From: an uncultured Bacillota bacterium
GTDB taxonomy: Bacteria > Bacillota_I > Bacilli_A > RF39 > UBA660
Assembly: GCA_946617625.1 (NCBI GenBank)
Contig: CAMOKF010000010.1
Location: forward strand, 1 to 35,686
Length of the DNA: 35,686 nucleotides
Reading direction: 5' to 3'
Shown here: positions 16,915 to 24,039 of the stretch, piece by piece
How positions within the stretch are numbered: position 1 is the stretch's first letter
Layout of the letters: each line of letters opens with the position of its first letter
The notes under the pieces: generated by a model
What the model was told of the DNA's origin: nothing
The model's database searches: none
Seen by the model: only the letters and a program-made list of their open reading frames with translations
Made by a program: the position numbers and the translations under genes

Positions 16915-17604
16915 TTGATTAGAAAAAAAGAAGATGAAAGAGAGTTTCAAAAAGGACTGTATTTGGATGCAGTTGAAAGATTATTTGGTAAAAAATTTGT
17001 AGATGATGATTTTAGATATAATTTTGATTCTAATGTGGAAATTCCCCATGGTGTATTGTTATCTACTGCATATTTTGCTTTTACAAAAAAGATGATTGAA
17101 GTAAATAATAGTAGTAGTCATGAGTTACCACAAAATCTAGTAATTGGTTTATCTGAATCATTATCTAATAAATTGTGGTTTCAAAATATTGATAGTTTAG
17201 CTAATTCGAGAGATAATGTTGATAGTCATTGGTTACAACAACAAGTTGGAGATGCTTTATTTGCAAATATTGGTGAAGAAGAACTAGCAGCTATTTTGTT
17301 AAAAAGGCCAGATTTACTTCATGAATTATTATCTTCAATTAAATTAGATGTAACTGATTATAATGGAGAAAGACACGTTGATTTATTGAGTTATTTAGAT
17401 AATAACTTAGAAATAATGTGTACTTCTTTTGATTGTATCGATATGAAAGGTATTGGTATACCTGCTGCATTATTAAATTGTATGGAAGCAATTGATTCTA
17501 GTAGGGAACATTTAGAAGTCTTTAAGAGAAGAAGAAAAGAAAGAAAAGAGAAAAGGGAAAAGCAAAAGATAAAGAGTTTAGATTATGAAAGGGATTTTGA
17601 GTAA
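16915..17604 (+). CDS. Conserved-looking protein of unknown function
   Basis: I do not recognise this 229-residue protein. The start is TTG (16915) after AGAGGTGA, 12 bases behind pgi. It looks soluble and mostly helical, with no signal peptide, no membrane segment and no cysteine pairs. The sequence is acidic to neutral through residue 200 and then ends in a strongly charged tail (RRRKERKEKREKQK) that could be a coiled coil or a nucleic-acid or membrane-surface binder. Its last 20 bases overlap the PAP2 gene, so the two are probably coupled in translation. No function is proposed. Confidence 0.75.
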   Translation: MIRKKEDEREFQKGLYLDAVERLFGKKFVDDDFRYNFDSNVEIPHGVLLSTAYFAFTKKMIEVNNSSSHELPQNLVIGLSESLSNKLWFQNIDSLANSRDNVDSHWLQQQVGDALFANIGEEELAAILLKRPDLLHELLSSIKLDVTDYNGERHVDLLSYLDNNLEIMCTSFDCIDMKGIGIPAALLNCMEAIDSSREHLEVFKRRRKERKEKREKQKIKSLDYERDFE

Positions 17605-18196
17605 GAAATATTTATTATTAATTTTTTTAATTGTTTTATTTATATTAGATTTAACATTAGTAATTAGTGGTAATACTGAAGTATTTGATAATACTATTTA
17701 TCTACTTGTTAGAAATTTTAATAATGTCTACTTCGACAATTTCTTTAAATTTATTACTATGTTTGGTAATCCAAAAGTAGTTATAATAATTTTGATAATT
17801 TTAAATATCTTATTATCTAGAAAAGATGCATTAATTTGTGATATATTATCAATTACTAGTGTTATTACAAATTTTATTATTAAAAATCTTGTAATGAGAG
17901 ATAGACCTAATGTATTAAGATTAATCAAGCAAGGTGGTTATTCTTTTCCGAGTGGTCATGCCATGATTTCTATAATGTTATATGGTTATTTATTCTATTT
18001 AGTTCATAAGCATATTACAAATAAAAAACTTAAATTTTTATTACAATTTTTTATAATTATATTTATTTTTCTTTTATGCATTAGTAGAATATATGTAGGT
18101 GTGCATTATGCAACTGATATTATTGGTGGAGTATTATTAGGATTATTTTTGTTAATTCTTATTTTAAATTATCAGGATAAGTTTGGTGGTGAGTAA
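17585..18196 (+). CDS. PAP2-family phosphatase (undecaprenyl-diphosphatase or PgpB-like)
   Basis: A 203-residue integral membrane phosphatase with all three PAP2 motifs: K100-x6-R107-P108 (KNLVMRDRP), PSGH at 122-125, and S167-R168-x5-H174-x3-D178 (SRIYVGVHYATD). About six hydrophobic helices. Such proteins dephosphorylate undecaprenyl pyrophosphate (BcrC type) or phosphatidylglycerol phosphate (PgpB type), and the size fits either. The wall-building content of the window favours the undecaprenyl carrier, by inference. Its start overlaps the preceding gene by 20 bases. Confidence 0.9.
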   Translation: MKGILSKKYLLLIFLIVLFILDLTLVISGNTEVFDNTIYLLVRNFNNVYFDNFFKFITMFGNPKVVIIILIILNILLSRKDALICDILSITSVITNFIIKNLVMRDRPNVLRLIKQGGYSFPSGHAMISIMLYGYLFYLVHKHITNKKLKFLLQFFIIIFIFLLCISRIYVGVHYATDIIGGVLLGLFLLILILNYQDKFGGE

Positions 18197-18197
18197 A

Positions 18198-18971
18198 GTG
18201 CCTAAATTATTAATTAGTGATTTTGAAAATACTTTAATAGATCAAGAGGAAGCTATTCCTTTATCAACTATGTTATGCTTAGATAAAGTACGAAGTAAAG
18301 GAAACTTTTTTAGTGTTTTTTCTGAATGTAGTTTTTCTTCATTGATTGCATATAATAGAGATTTTCCTTTTTTAGATTATATTATTCTTTTTAATGGTGC
18401 TTTTATTTATGATGTAAATGCTGAAAAAGAGATATGTAAAGATAATATACCTCTATCTATTATTAAGAAAATAAAGAAATCATTTGATAATTATAATTTG
18501 TGCTTTTATTCATTAGATTGGTGTAATTATACAAAAGAAGAAGTTCCTGGAGATTTTGTTAGAAAAATAGGTGACTTTAGAACTTTTAGTTCTTTTCATA
18601 AAGATAATATATTTAAAATAAGAATTTATTGTTCCAGCAAGAAAGAGCAAACTAGCATTGTAAGTGAATTAAAAGAATTAAAATTAGATCTAACTATTTT
18701 ACCTAAAAAAGATAAAAAATATTTTGTAGAATTATTATATGGTGATTGTAGTAGATTAAATGCTGTTAAATTACTTTGTAATTATAATAAAGTTAAATTT
18801 GAAGATATTGTCTTTTTAGGCTTTAGTGATGATAATATACCATTAGCTAAAAAAATTAAAGATACATATGCTGTTGCTAATGGTGATTCTAAGTTAAAGA
18901 AAGTTGTTAATCATGTAACTGGTTCTAATTATGAAAAAGCAATTGAATCTGTTATAGATGAATGTTTTTAA
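18198..18971 (+). CDS. Cof-type HAD-superfamily protein with degenerate catalytic motifs
   Basis: The overall pattern is that of Cof/IIB HAD phosphatases (about 260 residues), but each motif is altered. Motif I is SDFENTL, with Glu in place of the general acid Asp at +2. Motif II is FSECS instead of TGR. The motif III region reads GDCSRLNAVKLL where SKG is expected. Motif IV is GFSDDNIPL in place of GDxxND. It may have lost phosphatase activity or changed chemistry. The frame is open from TTG 18183, but GGTGGTGAG (18185-18193) points to the GTG at 18198, giving MPKLLISDF and 257 residues. Last gene of the pgi operon. Confidence 0.75.
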   Translation: MPKLLISDFENTLIDQEEAIPLSTMLCLDKVRSKGNFFSVFSECSFSSLIAYNRDFPFLDYIILFNGAFIYDVNAEKEICKDNIPLSIIKKIKKSFDNYNLCFYSLDWCNYTKEEVPGDFVRKIGDFRTFSSFHKDNIFKIRIYCSSKKEQTSIVSELKELKLDLTILPKKDKKYFVELLYGDCSRLNAVKLLCNYNKVKFEDIVFLGFSDDNIPLAKKIKDTYAVANGDSKLKKVVNHVTGSNYEKAIESVIDECF

Positions 18972-18972
18972 T

Positions 18973-18998
18973 AGAAGTATTAATTTAATACTTCTTTT
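18973..18998 (+). terminator. Terminator of the pgi operon
   Basis: AGAAGTATTA (18973-18982), loop ATT, TAATACTTCT (18986-18995). The T-tail is short and interrupted by an A. Confidence 0.7.
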
Positions 18999-19017
18999 AT
19001 TTTTATATATTTTGTAT

Positions 19018-19023
19018 TATAAT
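19018..19023 (+). promoter_or_regulatory. -10 box of the rluA-nagZ-asnS operon
   Basis: TATAAT 25 bases before the ATG at 19049. Unlike most promoters here, the TG is three bases upstream rather than one. No clear -35. Confidence 0.5.
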
Positions 19024-19048
19024 ATCTTTGTTTAAAAGGAGTTTTTCT

Positions 19049-19897
19049 ATGAAATTAATTGTTAAAAATGAAGGAGAGTTATTAGATTATTTATATAATA
19101 ATTTGGATATACCTAAGAAAAGAATTAAACAATATTTAACTCATGGTTCTATTTATGTTAATAATTCTAGAGTAAAACAATATAATTATAAATTGTTTCC
19201 AGGTATGAATATTGTTATAGATACTGATAGTAAGAATAAGAAGAGTTTACCTTTTGATATTGTATTTGAAGATGATAATATTATTGTTGTTAATAAACCG
19301 AGTGGACTTCTTACTATTTCTACTTCAAAAGAAAAAGAGCGTACTTTATTTCATATAGTTAGAGAGTATTTAGTAAGTAAAGATAAGAATTCAAAAGTAT
19401 TTATCGTTCATCGATTAGATAAAGATACTAGTGGAATTGTTATTCTTGCAAAAAATGAAAAAATTAAAAAACAATTGCAAGATAATTGGAATGAATATGT
19501 AAGTTTACGTGAGTATGTAGCAATTGTACATGGACATTTAAAAAAGAAGGATGATAGAATTGTTCAAATGCTTAGTGAGACTAAAACTAATTTAGTTTAT
19601 GTTAGCAAAAAAGATGATGCTAAAGAAGCAATTACAAATTATAAAGTTATTAAAGAAAATGAAGATTATTCTTTAGTTAATATTAATATTGAGACTGGTA
19701 GAAAGAATCAAATTAGAGTTGCTTTCAGTTCTTTAGGTAATCCTATTTTAGGTGATAAAAAGTATAGTAATATAAAAGATGGTCTAAATAGATTATATTT
19801 GCATGCTAATAGACTAAAAATCTATTATCCAATAATTAAGAAGGATATTTTATTTGAAGTAGCTAATCCATCTGAATTTAAAAAGATTATGGAGTAA
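19049..19897 (+). CDS. RluA-family 23S rRNA pseudouridine synthase
   Basis: Isomerises uridine to pseudouridine in rRNA. The N-terminal 60 residues form an S4-like RNA-binding domain (KKRIKQYLTHGSIYVNN), followed by the RluA core with IVVNKPSGLLT and HRLDKDTSGIVILAKN, whose Asp is the catalytic residue, then ETGRKNQIRV near the end. 282 residues, normal for the family; RluA, RluC or RluD subtype cannot be decided. The frame extends upstream to 19028, but that would include the AAAAGGAG ribosome site, so the ATG at 19049 is the start. Two bases separate it from the NagZ-type gene. Confidence 0.93.
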   Translation: MKLIVKNEGELLDYLYNNLDIPKKRIKQYLTHGSIYVNNSRVKQYNYKLFPGMNIVIDTDSKNKKSLPFDIVFEDDNIIVVNKPSGLLTISTSKEKERTLFHIVREYLVSKDKNSKVFIVHRLDKDTSGIVILAKNEKIKKQLQDNWNEYVSLREYVAIVHGHLKKKDDRIVQMLSETKTNLVYVSKKDDAKEAITNYKVIKENEDYSLVNINIETGRKNQIRVAFSSLGNPILGDKKYSNIKDGLNRLYLHANRLKIYYPIIKKDILFEVANPSEFKKIME

Positions 19898-19899
19898 TT

Positions 19900-21075
19900 A
19901 TGAAAAAGTTAATTTTTCTATTACTTTTAATAGTTATTTTTGCTTTTGGTTTAGTTTATTTTAAAGATTTATCTTTAAAAAAACTAGATAAAGTAGATAA
20001 TGTAAAAGAAACGGAAAAGAATAGTATAGTGATAGATAATAAATATAAAGATGATCTTTTTTATGATAAGTATGTAGAAGCTACTAAAATATTAGATAAA
20101 ATGAGTTTAGAAGAAAAGATTGGACAATTATTTTTAGTTAGATATGATAAGAGTATTACAGATGATTATATTAGTAATTATTATGTTGGTGGTTTTATTC
20201 TTTTTGCTAAGGATTTTGAAAATCATACTATGAAGAGTATTAGTGATGAAATAAGTGCTATTCAAAATGAGAGTTCTCTTCCACTTACTATAGCTGTTGA
20301 TGAAGAAGGTGGATATGTTACTAGAGTTAGTAGATTTACTAATTTTAGAGATAGTAAATTCTTATCTCCAAAAGATTATTATGAGACTGGTGGATATGAA
20401 TTGTTAGAACAAATGGAAAATGAAAAGATTTCTTTATTGAAGAATATTGGAATTAATTTAAATTTAGCTCCTGTAGTTGATATTCCAACTTCTCCTAATG
20501 ATTTTATTTATTCTAGAAGTTTTGGATTAGATGCTAAAGAAACAAGTATTTTTGCTAAGAATATGGTAAAATATTCTAAGAATAATTATTTTTCATCTTG
20601 TCTTAAACATTTTCCTGGATATGGTAATAATGTAGATACTCATACTGGAGTAGCTATTGATAATAGAGAATATGAAGTTTTTGAAAAAAGTGATTATTTA
20701 CCATTTAAAGCTGGTATTGATGAAGGTGTACCATTTATATTAATTAGTCATAATATTGTTAATAGTATTGATTCTAATTATCCATCTAGTCTTAGTAATA
20801 AAGTTATAACTGGTGAATTAAGAAATAAATTGAAGTTTACTGGTATAGTTGTTACTGATGACTTGGATATGGATGCAGTAAAGAGTTATGCTATTGATGG
20901 TAATGCTGCAACTTTAGCAATTAATGCTGGTGCAGATATGATAATTACTAGTGATTATATTAATATGTATAATGAAATATTAAATAGTGTATCAACTAAT
21001 ACTATTGATATAAGTGTAATTGATGAGGCTGTTAGAAGAATAATTGCTTGGAAATTAAGTTATGGTCTTAAATAA
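19900..21075 (+). CDS. nagZ: Membrane-anchored GH3 beta-N-acetylhexosaminidase (NagZ-type)
   Basis: A 391-residue family-3 glycoside hydrolase. An N-terminal hydrophobic helix (residues 3-20) with no lipobox or clear cleavage site suggests an outward-facing anchored enzyme. Motifs: EKIGQLFLVR, VDEEGGYVTR (about 132-141), KHFPGYGN (about 236) followed by DTHTGVA (His of the catalytic pair), and TDDLDMDAV (about 320) with the nucleophile Asp. KHFPGYG plus a His/Asp dyad is typical of NagZ, which removes GlcNAc from peptidoglycan fragments. It starts 2 bases behind the pseudouridine synthase gene and its ribosome site is in that gene's end. Confidence 0.9.
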   Translation: MKKLIFLLLLIVIFAFGLVYFKDLSLKKLDKVDNVKETEKNSIVIDNKYKDDLFYDKYVEATKILDKMSLEEKIGQLFLVRYDKSITDDYISNYYVGGFILFAKDFENHTMKSISDEISAIQNESSLPLTIAVDEEGGYVTRVSRFTNFRDSKFLSPKDYYETGGYELLEQMENEKISLLKNIGINLNLAPVVDIPTSPNDFIYSRSFGLDAKETSIFAKNMVKYSKNNYFSSCLKHFPGYGNNVDTHTGVAIDNREYEVFEKSDYLPFKAGIDEGVPFILISHNIVNSIDSNYPSSLSNKVITGELRNKLKFTGIVVTDDLDMDAVKSYAIDGNAATLAINAGADMIITSDYINMYNEILNSVSTNTIDISVIDEAVRRIIAWKLSYGLK

Positions 21076-21088
21076 GGAGGATAAAAGA

Positions 21089-22465
21089 ATGACTGTTTTA
21101 GATTTATTTAAAAATAAAAATGATTTATTAGATAGTGAAGTTACAATAAAAGGTTGGGTTAGAAATCATAGAAAACAAAAGGAATTTGGTTTTATTGATT
21201 TCTCAGATGGTACTTGTTTTAAACATGTACAAATTGTTTATGATAATAAATTAGATGATTTTGAAGCTATTCAAAAGATTCATGTTGGAAGTGCTATAGA
21301 GGTAGTAGGTAAATTAGTTAAATCTATTAATGATCAACAAGAATTTGAGGTACAAGCTATTTCTGTTACATTATTAGGTGATTGTCCTGAAGATTATCCT
21401 ATTCAACCTAAGAGACATACTAGAGAGTTCTTGAGAGAACAAGCTTATTTACGCCCTAGAACAAATTTATTTCAAGCTGTATTTAGAGTTCGTAGTGTAG
21501 CTGCTTATGCTATTCATAAATATTTTCAAGATAGAGGATATGTTTATTTTCATGCTCCATTAATTACTGCTAGTGATTGTGAAGGAGCAGGTGAAATGTT
21601 TCATGTAACTTGTTTTGATTTAGATAATGTTCCTAAGAAAGATGGAAAGATAGATTATGAACAAGATATGTTTGGTACAGAAGCATCATTAACTGTTTCT
21701 GGACAATTAGAGGCTGAGACTTTTGCTTTATCATTTGGTAAAACATATACTTTTGGACCTACATTTAGAGCAGAAAATTCTAATACTAAAGTTCATGCTA
21801 ATGAATTTTGGATGATTGAACCTGAAATTGCATTTTGTGATTTAAATGGTGATATGGAAATCATGGAAGAAATGCTTAAGTATGTAGTTAAATATGTATT
21901 AGATAATTGCCCTGATGAAATGAATTTCTTAGATAATTTTGTTGAGAAAGGCTTATTAGAAAAACTAGAGAAGCTTATTAATTCTAAGTTTACTAGAATT
22001 ACTCATAAAGAATGTATTGATATATTACAAAAAGCTGATGTTAAATTTGAATTTGAACCTAAACAAGGTGAAGATATAGCTAAAGAACATGAAAAATATA
22101 TTACTGAATACTTTAATGGACCTGTATTTATTACTGATTGGCCTAAAGACATTAAAGCATTCTACATGAAGTTAAATCCTGATAATGAAACTGTTGCTGC
22201 TGTTGACTTAGAGGTTCCAGGAGCAGGTGAGATTATGGGTGGTTCTCAAAGAGAAGAAGATTATGATAAGTTACTTTCTCGTATTGATGAATTAAAAATG
22301 GATAAATCTACTTTAGATTGGTATATTAATTTACGTAAATTTGGTGGATGTGTTCATTCTGGATTTGGAATGGGATTTGAAAGATTACTTATTTATTTAA
22401 CTGGTGTTGATAATATAAGAGATGTAATACCTTACCCTAGAACTCCAGGTAATTGTGAATTTTAA
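21089..22465 (+). CDS. asnS: Asparaginyl-tRNA synthetase
   Basis: Charges tRNA-Asn. An OB-fold anticodon domain (VTIKGWVRNHRKQKEFGFI) is followed by a class-II catalytic domain with FRAENSNTKVHANEFWMIEPE (motif 2), VDLEVPGAGEIMGGSQRE and the motif-3 segment GFGMGFERLLIYLTG. Length 458, normal. AsnS rather than AspS by the short insertion domain and EPEIAF context. An AAGGAGG site (21074-21080) overlaps the nagZ stop and selects the ATG at 21089, not the frame's upstream extension. The cognate tRNA-Asn is in the window at 5968. Confidence 0.95.
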   Translation: MTVLDLFKNKNDLLDSEVTIKGWVRNHRKQKEFGFIDFSDGTCFKHVQIVYDNKLDDFEAIQKIHVGSAIEVVGKLVKSINDQQEFEVQAISVTLLGDCPEDYPIQPKRHTREFLREQAYLRPRTNLFQAVFRVRSVAAYAIHKYFQDRGYVYFHAPLITASDCEGAGEMFHVTCFDLDNVPKKDGKIDYEQDMFGTEASLTVSGQLEAETFALSFGKTYTFGPTFRAENSNTKVHANEFWMIEPEIAFCDLNGDMEIMEEMLKYVVKYVLDNCPDEMNFLDNFVEKGLLEKLEKLINSKFTRITHKECIDILQKADVKFEFEPKQGEDIAKEHEKYITEYFNGPVFITDWPKDIKAFYMKLNPDNETVAAVDLEVPGAGEIMGGSQREEDYDKLLSRIDELKMDKSTLDWYINLRKFGGCVHSGFGMGFERLLIYLTGVDNIRDVIPYPRTPGNCEF

Positions 22466-22492
22466 AGTTTGCATATAGTGCAAACTTTTTTT
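22464..22492 (+). terminator. Terminator of the rluA-nagZ-asnS operon
   Basis: AAAGTTTGCA (22464-22473), loop TATAG, TGCAAACTTT (22479-22488), T-run to 22492. The stem begins in the asnS stop codon. Confidence 0.88.
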
Positions 22493-22498
22493 ATTATA

Positions 22499-22507
22499 TG
22501 TTATAAT
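22499..22507 (+). promoter_or_regulatory. Extended -10 promoter of the PP2C gene
   Basis: TGTTATAAT, 22 bases before the ATG at 22530, with TGAGG as ribosome site. Confidence 0.7.
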
Positions 22508-22529
22508 GATTATTAACTGAGGTATTAGT

Positions 22530-23339
22530 ATGAAAGAAGAATTTATTTTACAACAAAAAACTGATATTGGTTTAATTAGAGACAAAAATGAGGATTCATT
22601 AGTTACTATTTCTCATCCTAAAGATAGTAGTATTAAATTACTTGCTATAGCTGATGGAATGGGTGGTAAAGATTTAGGAGATGTTGCTTCTAATTATGTA
22701 ATTACTGAATTATCTAATTGGTTTAAAAGAAAAAAAGTTGATTTACTTAATGATACTTTAACTATTTCTTTAGAGTTAAAAGACTTAATAATTAAATATA
22801 ATAATTATTTAATCAATCATTATGGAGAAAATAAATTAGGTACAACTTTAACTTTAGCTTTAATTAATTTTACTGATACTATAGTACTAAATATTGGTGA
22901 TTCTAGATGTTATATTTACAAAGATGATAATTTGACTCAAATTACTGAAGATGATTCACAAGTATGGTTATATTATAAAACAGGTGAAGTAGATAAAGAG
23001 GATTTGAGATTCTTTTCTACTAGTAATTTTATAAGTGCTTGCATTGGTATTAATGATGAATTATGTGTATCTAATGTAGTTACTATAGATAATAGTAGTT
23101 ATGATATATTACTTCTTTTGACTGATGGAGTTACAGACTTATTAACTGATAAAAAAATAAAAGAGATTATTTCTAATACTAAATCTCAAGTTATATTGGA
23201 TAGATTAATTCAAGAAGCTGTTTATGTTGATCAAAAACAAGTAGTTCCTTCTAGACTAAAGAGATTATTTAAAGAACCTTTCTATGTTCCATTACATGGA
23301 AAAGATAATGCTAGTGGAGTTATTTTTATAAAAAGATAG
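22530..23339 (+). CDS. PP2C-family Ser/Thr protein phosphatase
   Basis: Canonical bacterial PP2C (Stp/PrpC type), 269 residues, cytosolic. Motifs in order: IGLIRDKNEDS, ADGMGG with metal-binding Asp 42, GTTLTLALI, NIGDSRCYIY, TEDDSQ, LLTDGVTDLL and the final metal site GKDNASG. It removes phosphate from Ser/Thr of target proteins, usually opposing a PknB/PrkC kinase; no such kinase is in this window. It normally has about 250 residues; the C-terminal part before KDN carries a short Lys/Arg-rich insertion. It is the partner of the divergent PP2C-like protein at 6394 in family terms only. Confidence 0.93.
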   Translation: MKEEFILQQKTDIGLIRDKNEDSLVTISHPKDSSIKLLAIADGMGGKDLGDVASNYVITELSNWFKRKKVDLLNDTLTISLELKDLIIKYNNYLINHYGENKLGTTLTLALINFTDTIVLNIGDSRCYIYKDDNLTQITEDDSQVWLYYKTGEVDKEDLRFFSTSNFISACIGINDELCVSNVVTIDNSSYDILLLLTDGVTDLLTDKKIKEIISNTKSQVILDRLIQEAVYVDQKQVVPSRLKRLFKEPFYVPLHGKDNASGVIFIKR

Positions 23340-23352
23340 TATAAATAATATA

Positions 23353-23385
23353 AATCTTCTCATTATATTAGTGGGAGGATTTTTT
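23353..23385 (+). terminator. Terminator-like hairpin that buries the lipoprotein ribosome site
   Basis: AATCTTCTCAT (23353-23363) pairs along its whole length with GTGGGAGGATT (23371-23381), including three G-U pairs, with loop TATATTA, followed by T to 23385. The right arm contains GGGAGG, the ribosome site of the lipoprotein ATG at 23386. It can act as the terminator of the PP2C gene, as an RNA switch on the lipoprotein gene, or both. Confidence 0.75.
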
Positions 23386-23958
23386 ATGAAGAAAATATTT
23401 ATTATATTATTAATTTCTATGTCTATTTTAACAGGGTGTGGTACTAATATGAATTCACCTACTAGTGCTGTTGAAAATTATTTAAAAAAATATCAAGATT
23501 TAGATGGAGAAGTTACTTCTCAACTTGATAGTGTTATTTCAAGTGATATAAGTATGACTGATACTCAGAAAAATGATTATAAAGAATTAATGATGAATCA
23601 ATATAAAAATATGTCTTATAAAATTGTTAATGAAAATCTTATGGATGAAGAAGCAGAGGTAGAGGTTGAAATAGAAGTATTAGATTATGCTTCAAGTATT
23701 GGTGAATCTAGAATCTATTATAATAATCATAGAGATGAATTTAGTGAAACTAGTGAGGACGATGATAGTATAAACGATGATGAAGATATTGATAATATAG
23801 CTAGCTTTATTGATTATAAAATAAAGAATATGAAGAATGTTACTAATACTACTAAAGAAACAATAACTTTTTATTTAAATAAAGTTGATGGTGAATGGGT
23901 AGTAGACAATTTATCAGATATAGATTTAGAAAAATTACATGGATTATATGAAGGATAA
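23386..23958 (+). CDS. Small lipoprotein of unknown function
   Basis: A 190-residue lipoprotein with signal peptide MKKIFIILLISMSI and lipobox LTGC (Cys 18), so it is anchored to the outer face of the membrane. The mature part begins with a short linker, then a helical or mixed domain (NYLKKYQDLDGEV; KNMSYKIVNENL) resembling DUF4878/NTF2-like lipoproteins of Firmicutes, and an acidic insert (SEDDDSINDDEDIDN). The family assignment is tentative. The frame opens at GTG 23371, inside the ribosome site; the ATG at 23386 is the start. Translation may be limited by the hairpin at 23353-23385. Confidence 0.85.
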   Translation: MKKIFIILLISMSILTGCGTNMNSPTSAVENYLKKYQDLDGEVTSQLDSVISSDISMTDTQKNDYKELMMNQYKNMSYKIVNENLMDEEAEVEVEIEVLDYASSIGESRIYYNNHRDEFSETSEDDDSINDDEDIDNIASFIDYKIKNMKNVTNTTKETITFYLNKVDGEWVVDNLSDIDLEKLHGLYEG

Positions 23959-23999
23959 AAAGATAGATATTATTAAATAATAATCTTTCTTTTTTTTTT
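23959..23999 (+). terminator. Imperfect terminator after the lipoprotein gene
   Basis: A bulged stem (GATATTATT with AATAATAATC, flanked by AAAGA and TCTTT) ends in a run of nine or more T. The pairing is imperfect, but the position and T-tract are right. Confidence 0.6.
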
Positions 24000-24006
24000 A
24001 TAAATA

Positions 24007-24015
24007 TGTTATACT
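24007..24015 (+). promoter_or_regulatory. Extended -10 promoter of the herA-type gene
   Basis: TGTTATACT ends 24 bases before the GTG at 24040. Confidence 0.65.
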
Positions 24016-24039
24016 AATAATTAGAATAGAGGTGGTTAT

